From the NCBI GenBank assembly GCA_007922305.1, contig ML677343.1, forward strand, positions 32,319,017 to 32,383,016: DNA of 64,000 nucleotides, read 5' to 3'. This DNA is from Dermatemys mawii (taxonomy: Eukaryota; Chordata; Testudines; Dermatemydidae). The notes below the pieces were generated by a model. That model was not told the origin of the DNA and ran no database searches. It worked only from the letters and a program-made list of their open reading frames with translations. This document shows, one piece after another, positions 34,401 to 46,400 of the stretch (positions are counted from its first letter, which is position 1; every line of letters begins with the position of its first letter). The position numbers and the translations under genes were made by a program.

Positions 34401-37400
34401 GAGTCCGAAGGGCTGCAGGCGCGGTGGGCACACCTCGGGTACAAGGCAGTGTGGATGCTCCAATGCGGGCCCCCAAGCCTGGGTCCCCCAGACCTGGGTT
34501 TACAATGCAGCGTAAATACGTCCTTAGCTCTGCCTCCCCTCCTGACGGAGGTCTCCCCGCCTTGGCTCGGTACTGCTGTGATCCCAGCGATTTCTGAGCA
34601 GCAGTTTCTGGGAGAGCCATTCCCTGCTCTGCTCTCTCGAACGACCCAGGGGCAACTTCCGCAATGCCCCAGAGTCATCGGGCCTGGACCCCTCTCCATG
34701 GTGTCCTGATAGCACCCGCCACAACAGGGCTGGGGCTGAATCCGTCACCCAGTGTAACTCCACTGCCTGCGATGGGTTGGCCCCTTTGTCGCCACCCTGC
34801 CCCCGACTGCCAGCCTCCCGCCGGTTCCCCTTGCCTGGCCCTTCGTTATGCAGTCTACGGTGTCCCTTCCCCCAGCACATCCTCCCCTGCCTGCCCGGGG
34901 CAGTCTGGCACCCGCAGCGGTGGAGGGGAAGGGATGCTCTCCGGGATGTCTCTGCTTGTGATAGGAAATCTCCCCCCACAACAATGCTCCCCACGCCGCC
35001 TCCCACTCACCCACTTGCCGGTGGCGGTCCCGGAGCTCCCTGGGATCGGGGTGCCGGTAGGTGTCCCGGTAGTGGTGCGCCATGGCCATGTCCTCCAGGC
35101 GGTAGTGCTGCGGCGGGGGTGGGGTGGGGTGGGGCAGCCCGTTGGGCTGGTGGCTCAGTCCGTTGCTGGGGCTGTAGCGCTGAGCGGGGCTCATGGTGCA
35201 TGGCCGTTTGCTGAGGTGTTCGGGGTGCAGCGCATCTCGGTCCAAGCCGTTCTCTTTGGTCCTGCCCCGCAGAGGAGAAAACGGGCCACCTGGTTACCAC
35301 GCTCCTGACCCTCCCCTCCTTTGTAAAGTGCTCTGAGCCCCAGCCCAGTGCTCTGGGCACTGAGCCCAACTCTGACACTGACTCCTTCAGGGGCCTTGGG
35401 CAAGTCACTGCCCTTCTGTGCCTCAGTTTCCCCCTCTGTAAAATGGGGGAGGATGAGCCTGATCTACAGAACCTGAGGGCAAGTGTCTCTAGAAATGCAA
35501 CAGGCTGCCAGCACATCCAGCCCGACCTGGAGCCCTCACCACTGAGTCCTGGGTGCAGCGAATGATTCTCCCGAGCCCGGAAGTGCTGAACTCAGTCTGA
35601 ATTAGACAAGCTGTGGGCCAGATTCGTTTCTGGCTCCTGCCTGCTCATGCCCTGGCCCCCTGCAGAGGCAGTCGGCTGGGCACAGGGCCAGGGAGGAAGG
35701 GGGCTGTATGTCTACACAGCACACTCATCCAGGCTCTGACTCCGGTTCGAGTCCAAGTCCTCCTTCTGTCCACACAGCAATCAGTCTGACTCGGGTTCCA
35801 TGCACTCAGGACCTGGGTCCTCAGACCCTGCTGGGAGGAGGGTCACAGCCCGAGTCCCATTGTGAATCAGGGGCAAGCCCCATCGCTGTGCAGTGTGGAC
35901 CCGGCTCAAACCGCAGACCTGGCTCAGATGGGGTGCGCAGCGCAGTGTAGATGTGCTAGCACGGCTGCGAGACCCGGGTCTGGCACCCGTAAGCCCTAGT
36001 TTACCATGAAGTGTGGACGCTCAAGCCCTGATTTAGAAACCCAGAGACCCCCCCTGCCCTGGTTCCACAGACCCAGGTTAACAATGCAGCGCAGACACAC
36101 TGCTAGGGGCCAGCTAAGCCTGCAAAGTGAGTGGCACTGGTCCCAAGAGGTGTGTGGCCAGGATGGCTGGAGGTGCTGATTCCTACCCAGAGAGCTCTCC
36201 TGGCACCTGGGAGGAGATGCGAGCTGCCCAGAGACTACCCAGGAGACTGCCCTGCCCCAAGCTCCACCCCGAACATGGTGCCTGTGGGGGTGGGGATCTG
36301 GGAATGGCTTTCTCCCCTCCTTCTTGCTGGGTCGCTTCCACTTGCTGCGGGCCCCAGGCTCGCCGCATGACACTAGTCCTGGAAGCAAGCGGGAGCCTCC
36401 GGGTCCTACCTGTCTGGTGTCCTCCTCTTGCCCGTCTCGGTGACCTCCAGGAGCAGCTCCGAGGAGTCGATGGGGGAGGAGGCGTTGGCGTCGAGCAGCA
36501 GCTGTTCGTGCTGAGCCAGGTACTGGGCCGGGGTCTGCTTGGCCAGGCGGGCACAGTGGAGCAGCTCGCGCTGGAGCAAGGGCAGGTTGGCCTGCAAACG
36601 GGGCAGAAGCAGAGTAAAGCCCCAGCGCTCCCCCCGCCCAGGCGGTCCCAGGCTGGGCTCCGTCACCTTGCAAGGCTGGACCACGAGAATTAACCTACTG
36701 GGGGCTCAGTACCCCGCATCCTTTGCAGACCTGGAAGGGCCGAGATAAAGGGCAGGGGATGCTGGCCTGACAGGGAGGGAGGAAGCGTGAAATGCTGGAG
36801 CTTCCTCAACCACAGCTGGCTCTGCCGGGGGAGCCCCCAATGCACGGACGCCATCTGCCCCGTCTGAACACACGGCCAAGAATTCACCGCCCTCGGCCAA
36901 ACCGCCGTGTGCATCAGTGCCCAGGTCTCCGGTCTCCTGCGCTTCCTAATCCACCAGGCACTACTGAGGAATGGAGGGGTTCACACACCCTTCCCCCGAG
37001 CCAGCAGTACGAGGTTCCCACCCTCACACCCCCTGTACCGGCTGGCTCAGCCCAAGCCTTGGCCAGGTTAGAACTCAACACGAGGCCAGGAGATGTTACC
37101 CCATCGCTACCAGCGGCAGGGTTTGTGGCACCTTCCTCAGAAGCATGTGGCCACTGGACACTGGAGTAGACAGATAATTGAGCTGATCTAGAATGGGATT
37201 TGCTGTTTGGGTAAACCTCCCCTGGGAACAACAACAGACATTTGCTAGCACATGGCCTGAATCCCAGCTGTATGGATTCAACCAAGGCACCCGGGCTAAG
37301 GTCTCTGTGCCTTCAGCCCCTCCTTAGTCTTTGAATGAAGGGTGACAGAATCAGGCCCACGTAGAACCTGGCTACGGAATAGGCTTCACCCATCCTCTGA

Positions 37401-40400
37401 CCTGGAGAAGGCTTCTAAGCCACGTCAAGCACGTGAGGCCACATCCACCCTCAGCAGAGGATTTCAACGAGCGTTGGATCCGGCCCACAGATGCCATGGT
37501 GATGGGCACCAGACAACCCCCGGGACAAGACAAACCCAGATGACAAAAGCCCAGGGCTTCTCCGACGTATCAGCAAACGTGGCTTATGCAGGACGTGTCC
37601 ACTCCCCCAATACCATGGCCACGTGCGGTGCTACTTTTCTAGCCACGCTGCCGCCCAGGTCAGAGCCTCCCCAGCGCAGACCGGGAGAGCCCCACCTGTC
37701 TCTGGGTGGGGCCATGGCCAGGAGTGGGACCGGCAGCTCGGACACCAGGAATCGCTCCCTCTCCAGAGGGTGCCTTTGCAGGGTCGGAAGGATTTGTAAA
37801 TAAACCCCCCCACCCCCTGAGTTTCTCATGGAGCGTCCACCCCGAGAAGAGCATCCGAAGCAGAAATGATTAAGCAGCAGAAACACATTTTTATCCAAGC
37901 GCTTTTGCTGCCAGGCCCGGTTTTCTATTTAGGCAGCTGATCCTCAGCCAAATGGCCATCTGTTGACCACGTTAGAGTGTGCGCTGAGGAAATGTGCTGC
38001 TGTAGATTTGAGGGCAGCGCGCCCCTCCCCCCGCCCTACTAGTTCCCCCTCTCCCCAGTTAAATAAATATGTTTTTAAAAACCAGAGTCTGGGAAACACA
38101 CTGGGGCTGGCTGGTTGCCGGTAGCGTAATGAGAAGCAGCTGGCGTCCTAGGTGGAAACAGCTGGGAGCAGGGTGCCCGGGGATCAGACAGCCCAGGGAG
38201 TGTTGTCAAATGGCTACTCTGGCCAGAGAACCGCTGAGCTGCAGAAAGGAGCCGGATTTTCAGAGCGCCCCAGGATCTGAGGTCCGGGAGCATGGGCACA
38301 GAGGTGCCATGGAAGCCAAGTTTCTCTAGGGCACCGTCACATCGGCCTCTGCCCAAGGCTCTGGAGCCCAGCCTTCCTGGTGGGGAGCCCTGGCCCTCTC
38401 TGGCGGGCATGTAGCTTGGAGGAGAAGCACCCTTACCCTCCATGCTGCGGTGCTCGGTCACCTCTAGCCCATGGCAACAAATCCCTCATCATCTACAGCA
38501 CTTTCCATAGACCACCAAACTCAACCTCATAGCAACCCTATGAGGGACAGCATATTATTACCACCCCTTTCACCAAAGGGGAAACTGAGGCACACAGCAT
38601 TTAAGTGACCTACCCAGGGCCACATGAGTCAGGGTCAGAGCTCAAAATTCAAAGCCTGATTTTCAGAGGTGTTGGCATCAGTCCAACTTGCAAGCGCTCA
38701 GTACTTCTGCATGTCAGGCCCTTTTTTTGCTTCTGTGTCCGGTTTCCCTCTCCACACAGCAGGGAGAATAGCACCTATCTCCTGGGGACATTGTGGGGCT
38801 TGGATTAATAGGGCCCACTCCTGCAGCCTTAGAACAAAGAGCAATAGGATCGGGTCCTTCGGGCTGGAGATTTTCAACCCAGTCCAGGTGACTGGCGACA
38901 TAGCTTTCCTTCACATCAATGGACGCTGGGTGTCTAAACCCCCTAGACTGCTTTGAAAATCTCAACCTCTGTCTCTAAAGAGCTTTGAGTTCCTCAGGCA
39001 GAAGAAGCTCTGATTTTAGTCACTGACTTCACTCTGGACAGACGGACGGGGGCAGGCGAGCCCCCCGCCTGACGTGGCTGTGTGTGGGGCAGCGCCGAAT
39101 TGCCCCCCAGCTCTCGTCAATGTTTAAACCCTCTGCCGTTTCGTGGGAGGGAAATACACAGGCTCCAAGAGCGCTGGAGGCTGCTCTGGCCAGATTCCTG
39201 CGGCTAGTTCAGAGCCATCGGGCTAGAACTCTTGGGGCCGGGCCGGGGGAGGGGATAAAGATGCAAAGGGCGACGGTGGGGCTTTCCCCCATTGAGTCCT
39301 CTGATAAACAAGGGCAGCTGAAGCCAGCCCCGGAACATCTGCTGTAACTATCTGGTTTGACAGACGTGCCAGGGCGCGGAGGATCCCTCCGGAGCAGGGC
39401 GGCCGAGCAGGGTCCGGGCGGAATTAAAAGGCAAAGAAAAAGGGAGATTTGGAACGAATTGCAAACGGCGACTGGCTAGGCCTGGCCCCGCTTTTTGCTG
39501 CACACGCGCAGCTCGGTATGTGGGCGAGCGCACTGAAGAGCTGGAGTACGGTCTGGGGGCTGGGGAGAGGGCAGCACGGGCTACCCCCTCCCCCCACTCA
39601 GCTGCGGAGCTGAAACTGCTGAGCCTGGAGAGTGAGAGCCTGGGCAAGAGAGACGGGTCGGGGAACCGCTGATTTAAAACTAAGCGAGCTCCCCTCGCAG
39701 CTCCTGCTCCGGTGCAGGGCCTCCTTCCTCACTTGGGGACCCACCAGGCAACAGCCCGGTCCCAGGATTGTGGGGGAGGGAGGAGGTAGGCTAAGTGAGG
39801 GGGACCCCCCCGACATGGCCTTGATGGGCAGGGCACTAACGCACTATGGTGCAAAGCAGGAGGGCTTTAAGGGTTCCCTAGCGTTAATGTTCCACCAAAC
39901 TGGGCCCTGGTAGCCCAGGCCCGGCAATCTGAGAGTGGGAGGCTCTTGGCTTCCCGGACTTGAAACTAAGATTACAACATGCAGGCAGCCAACCCAGCAC
40001 GACCCTCCCCCTGCCCCGCCCCGACTCCCCTGGGCTCCACCCCAGAGCTCCCCAGCTCCATGGGACTTGGCCCCATCTGACTCCGGAATTTGCATGTCCC
40101 TTGACAGAGCAGATAAATTCTTCCCATAGCCCAGTTGTCTGATGAGCGAGCCATCTCCCAAGTCAACGCTCCCCAAGGGGCGTCATCGGGGGCTGGGTGA
40201 GGCAGGTGTGGGTGGCACCAGGGACCTACCTTCAAGAAGGGGATGACGAAGGGGCGGAGCGGGAAGTTAGTCGCCTCCTGGAGCTTGGAGTGGAACTCTT
40301 CGATGGTCAGTGTGGAGTTCTGCCGGCAGAGAGAGGAGTCACGGCAGAGAACAGCAGCCACTTCCCCAGCCCCCGTTCACACAGACGGCCATTCACCGCC

Positions 40401-43400
40401 CAGACCCCGCTTCTCCCTCCCACCAGCCTGGGGTCTAGAATTTCCACGGCTACCGCCACAGGCCCTGGGCTACTAGTCACACGGGGCTGGGCGGGGGAGG
40501 GGCAGGTCAGTTCATTTGGACAATTCCCTCTTCACCTCTGCATGTCAATGCAGGTTTTGAGGCCACAATGGGCAAGTTGTACCCGGTGACGAATGCAGGA
40601 GAAATTCCCAGGTTTGCTGGGGGGGCGCGGGGAGTGAAGAAGTATTCCCCCTCCCTCACACGCTGTGTTTGCTCCTGAGAAAACGGCAGATTTTTTTCCC
40701 AGAGCAAATTTAGGAATGCAAGAAAAAAATCTCTCTGGAGTTCACTCCCCGGCTCTGGGAGGGAAAAGCCCGGCTGGGTCACAGCTCCGTCCGTCTCTCC
40801 GATGGGGCATGCCGGACGCACCCGCCCCACGGAACGTACCACGAGCCCCAGCACCAGGGTGCGCACCCGCTCCCCGATCTCCGGGGAGATGTCGTTCCCA
40901 AACTGCTGCAGGGTGGTCAGGAAGCGCTTGAGTTTGCTGAGCTGCCGGGCGCCGCAAGCTGGAGGGAGCTGGTGGGTGGACAGGGAGGCGGTGGAGGAGG
41001 TGGCAGGCCCGTTGCTGAACCCGTTGGGGGTGGAGGGAGCTCCATTGATAGCGGTCGGGGAGTGGCTGCTTCCATTCATTACTGCAATGAGAGAGACAGA
41101 GAGAGGGTCACTGGCTTTCAAGACCAGCGGCTGGCCTTTGGCCTCCTGGAAGAACATTGTAATAGGCTTCCAGCAAGTAGTGCTGCTTTCCACTGGAGAC
41201 AATCAGAACGGCTCTACTATGTGTCATAGCCTCTATACAGCTAGAAGCTAATGGGGATTTTCGTTTAGCAAAGTGGGCTTTTTGGAGCAGGAGGCGGAGT
41301 TCTCAGTGGCCCCACAGCGTGTGGATGGATAGCATTAGCTGAGTCGCAGCTCCCTGCAGAGAGGATGCCACACACAGTTCCTGTGCATTAGCATCACGTC
41401 CGCATGCAGGGAAGGGAGGATGTCACCTGAGTGTGGGGGTGGGAATGTGTGAGGGAATAGAAATGCTCTCAATGGCTCCTCTGACTATTGTGTGAAGGTG
41501 CCCATGTCTGAAGCTGTAACTTGACTCCAGGTCGGGGGAAGAGGTCACCTGAAGAGGCCCGGGAAGGAGACAAAGGAAGCAGGGGAGGAGGTGGGGGGTG
41601 AGTTTCAGTCTGGGTCTGGCTGGGAAGAGGCAGAGAGCTTCAGGCAGGTTGGCCTGGCTCTCTGGCCCCAAAATGGATCCAGCTGAGGGGTCGCGTTCGC
41701 TGCACGGTCTGTGTTAGACCAGGTACCTGTCATCTAATAAACCTCTGTTTTACTGGCTGGCTGAGAGTCACGTCTGACTGTGGAGTTGGGGTGCAGGACC
41801 CACGGGCTCCCCCAGGACTCCGCCTGGGCGGGCTCGCTGCGGGGAGCGCACGGAGGGGCAGAAGGTGCTGAGTGCTCTGAGGTCAGACCCAGGAAGGTGG
41901 AAGCTGTAAGCTGTGAAGCTCCTAGCCTTGGAGACAGACTGTTTACAGAGAAGAAGCTTCCCCCACAAAGTCCTGACTGGCTTCATAGGGAGCAGGCCCA
42001 GGCCATCGCCCCGGGGACTCCGTGACAGAAGGGATGTGTCAGCAAGGGGAAGACAGGCAGCATGAGGCGTGGGGATGTCAGCATCAGGGGGCAGGGCAGA
42101 TAAGTCAGTATCTGGTGGCTGCCCAGGGAGTTTGTCTCACAACAACGTGCTGCAGACAGAAGGGAACGTGAACAGGAGTGTCTGGCCAAGGCAGCTTCCA
42201 ATGAACAGCCAAGCAGCAGGGTGATCAGAGAAGAGCCACAGCAGGAATGTGCCGTGAAGGGGCCGGGTGCTCATCAGGCCCGATAGATCAATAACCCGCC
42301 CTGCTCCCTGAGAGACCTGGCTCCGCCAATACACCCGCCAGCCAGTCATTGCAACCGACACAATGAAACACACGAGGCCAGCAGAGCCTGTCTGGAAATG
42401 CTGCCCCTCACTGCACACGGGGCTCTGGGTATCGGCGTGGGGGCGCTGCCTGGCCCAGAGCATGGACCGGAAGGGACAACTCGCCAGAGATTCAATAGGA
42501 CAGCCAACGAAGGCTCCAGCCCAGGCTGTCTCCACCGGGACGGGGAGCACTTTGCATCAGCCTCAGTACATACAACCTGCCAGTGGAGCGGGGACCTGAG
42601 GCCGCCCGGGATGTTTGCAGGTGGTGGTGCCTAGGGGCTCACTCCTGCTCGTGCCAAGCGCGTCCGAGGGCTGCGCATGCAGGGCCACGCCCCGGGAGCC
42701 GTCTTCCAAGGTGTTCGGCAGCCCGGGCGCAGAGCTCTTGGAAAAATCCAGCCCTAGCTCACCTCAGCCGTAGACGCGACTAGCTGCCATCGCAGGCTGA
42801 AAGGCAGGGCCAGGCCCTGAAATCTGCTTCATAACCCCGCAGCACCACGAGTTGCATTAAAGCTGCACCTGCCTCGCTTGAACCAGCAGCACGTACGGGC
42901 CGTGCATTTCCTAGCGTGCTGCAGACCAGCCGCCAGCGACAGCAGCCAGAGATCAAAGCCCTGGGACTTCGCTGCCGAGGAGCCGGTAAACAATCGCCCT
43001 CTCCGGTCCATAGCAAGTAGAGAGGGGATTGTCCTGCCTAGTCCACCCTGCATCCGCCAGGGTGAGATTGTGCCGGGCCCTGGGCTCTTCTGCCGTTTGA
43101 AATCACCGAATCAGCGGGATTGCTGGGTAATTGCACTCCGAGGGGGATGCTCTCCCTGGAAATCCCAGTCAGTTACATGCTCTTCGCCAGTCTCCACCCC
43201 TCCGCCTCGTCCCCACCTCTCCCCGGAGCAGGAACCGCAGCAGCAAGACACGCCACCCAGAAAACAGAGTCACTCGGATAAGCAGCGGGATTCCTGTTCA
43301 CCGGCTATGTAATCCAGGGGACATCCCCTGCCCTGCCCCACCCCACGTGCAAATCACATGAAATCGGAGCTCCGACTCCCTCAGAACATAGCTCTGCTGG

Positions 43401-46400
43401 GAAGACAAACCCCAAAGGGCCCCCCGATTCACCCTGAGAAAAGACAGCTGCTGAATAGACCCCCTGAATCCCCCCTTCCTGCGTTCACTACTAACCTTCC
43501 CCGCTGTGGTTATGCTTCTTGGAAACCAGCAGCCCTGACTCTGGTGTTTTCTCAGGTTCCCTCTCACTCTACTACAAAGCCGCTTGCTAAAGAGATGCCG
43601 AAAATAACCCCCTGGCCACAACTGCTTTTATTCCAGTGACAGGTGTGTTACTAAGTTAAACTCTGCACATGGCCCCGGCATGGCCCTGCACCCTTGTAGC
43701 CAGCTCTGCTAATGGGTTGGGAAAAAGTCCCGTTCGGACTGAGAAGGTAAAAAATGAACGACAGCAGCCTGCTTGAACGCACCCTCCCCGCAGGCCCTCG
43801 TGTGCTCACTCCCACAAGCCCTGCTGGTGAATTCACTGCTGTCACAAGGCTGGGGCTAACAGACAGCAACGGATGCAGACGCCCGTGACTCCAGGATCAG
43901 CTGCCAGGGTGCAGATCCCAGCCCTGGTCCCACTGAACAGGGTGTTTGCCAGCTCTCCATCCTCCCCTACGCTAGGACGGAGCCGTGTCCCGCGGGGTGG
44001 CAGCACAGGGAGGCGGATTGCTGGGCACCGCTCAATGAAAGGGCTCGTTGTCTGTGGGGATGACCCAGCTCCCCACACTCTGGGGCTGAGTGCACAGCCC
44101 ACGTCGCAGGCTATGCACTTGGGGGCTCCCCTAAGTGCCCTGCGCCCCTGTGCATGGGGGAGGAGGCAAGATCCAGCTACAAGCGGAGCCACCAGCCTCA
44201 CCCCAAGTGCCCCCACCCTGCCATGGGGCGGCATGCCCCATCCAGCTCCTGCATGCCACGTAGCAGAACTGCCCCGGTTCCACCACCCACGCACCGAGCA
44301 CGGGGCGGGGTGGCCCTTGCACTCTGTGCAGCATGAAGGGCCAGGGCTTGCTCTCGGGGGGAGGGCGAGCCACGGTGGGCTCTGAGTCTCTCATCAGAGT
44401 GTATGTTTCATTTTACTTACAAAGACAGACCATCGACCATTTCAAGCAACCATGAAAACGGCCGCGAGGCAGAAACGTCGGAGGCCCAGCTTCTTGATCT
44501 GCAAGCAAAATAAAACACACGCTATCAGGAGAGACCAGAGGGGGCAGCTTTCCACAGCGCTGGATGGGGGCTGGGTGGCTTCGGCCCCCTTCGGCTTGAA
44601 CTGGGGCTGCGTTGTGAAAATCCAGAGGTGAGACTTAATGGACTTCTCCTTGGAATGAACTGTGGGTCCCGGCCTTGAATAGGCCTGGCCATGCTTCCTA
44701 AATGCCATTGATCATCCGGGGATCTCCAAGCACTTTGCAGGGATCCATAAAGGAAACTTCGCCACTCTCACGTGAGGCAGGTATCACAACCCAGCCTTGG
44801 GGAAACTGAGGCACGGAGAGGGGAAGCAACTGGCCCAAGTCACACAGTGACTCAGTAGCTGGGAACAGAAGCCTGTGCTAGCCACTAGCCAGTGGGGCAG
44901 AATTTGCCACTGTCCCAAACCAGGCAACTTGGGGAATAAATATTGACCACTGACTCTAACGTGGCCCTCTAGTGTTTGGGGCCACCCCCAGCTGCCTCCC
45001 TTAGTCTGACACTCTTACTAACCTCCTCAGTTTCTGCCCTGTCCCATGTCTTCCTCCCCCATGCTGCACGGAGCCTTGAAGAGTGGTAATCCTTAAATTT
45101 GCTGGTTAATAAAGTCCCTGATTTACAGAGTAAGTCTGAGTCAGGCGGTTTGCTAATATCCACAGGACTAAGTTCAGAAGGGACAACTTCCAATTCCTTT
45201 GCCTTTTTGTAACCTTTATGCAAACTCACCATATACAGAACATCATCCTCGGCCACAGCGTGGCTAGGAAAATCTGGGTGCGTTGGAGGAGGGGGACACA
45301 TTGCTCCACACAGACGCATAAACCCAAGTACGAATTAAGAGGCACCACATCTGTTGCAGAGCTCAGATTAAAAGCAAAACCCATCAGATCACAGACGATG
45401 AGAATCCGATTTCTAATTAGAGAACATCTGTGTTCCAAAGCCAACGCTCGGACTGACTGCAACTGAGTTAAACCCGCTACCCAACGCACCTTAAAGAGAT
45501 TGGGCCTTGCCTGGATTCCCCTGTGCGGAGCAGATGGAGCAGCTTTGCAGTTTGAAGGCTAAGCAGTTGTCAAAAGCGCTGGTGGGTTGTTGGCTTTTTG
45601 GCTCTTAGAATTGATCAGCAAGAAGCTGTCCTGTCTGGTCACGAGGCCAGGCTCTGCCGGGGTGGGAAGGGGAGTCTCGTACAGACCTACACCAGCTATT
45701 TCCCAGAGCCACAGCTATGCCAGTGCAGGGGATACACACCCTCAGCTGAGTAGAGTTACTCGTGGGCCATTGGCTCTGCCGCTTGTAGGACGGCAGTTGG
45801 CGGCAATGTAGCTGCGTTGGAGCGGAAGACCAGCCCTGTGCAGCTCCAAGGCTGGTCTCCCTCCCCAGCACAAGTGGGTGCAGTAAGAGAGATCACCTCC
45901 CCCCTGCTTCATCTCGCTTATTTGTACAAAAGGGCAAATAAAGTGCGGCAAAGGTGCCTGCAATCTCCTCTCCCTCCACTGGGGGGTGCCACTGCTGGAT
46001 GGTGCAAGCCCCCAAGTAGGTGGTGCTGGCCAGGGAGCCACTGGGGGATCCCACCGGAGTGTCTGCTGGAGGATCTCCCCCCGGACTGAAAGCTCTCTCC
46101 CCTAGCAGAATCCCGGGGGATGCTCCTGCCACCGCCTTGTGAGCACAGCAAGGAGATGCCACGTGCTCCGCTCTTGCGAGGGTGAATGAATTTGGCCCAC
46201 TAGTTTCACATTTCCAAAGCAATCGAGGCCCGGCCCCACCCCCTAATGTCCCCTCTTCTTCCCACAGTCCGATGGGGCTACAGAAAGTGGCCTCCTGCCC
46301 ACTGAGGCCAAACCGATCTGTTTGCTCTGGGGCTGCAGGCACATCCCGCTGCGTCTCTGGAGCAGCCTTGAGCAGGCTGTACCATGTGTATGTGACCAAC

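Noticed and set aside
33737..34699. 320-codon open frame on the - strand
   Set aside because: It lies wholly in an intron made of dispersed repeat copy A and its nested insertion. Proline-, arginine- and serine-rich low-complexity translation; no splice or domain evidence.
44969..45319. 116-codon minus-strand frame just upstream of the cassette exon
   Set aside because: The translation does not resemble the MTG family or a known retroelement I can name, and no splice sites in phase with CBFA2T3 were found.
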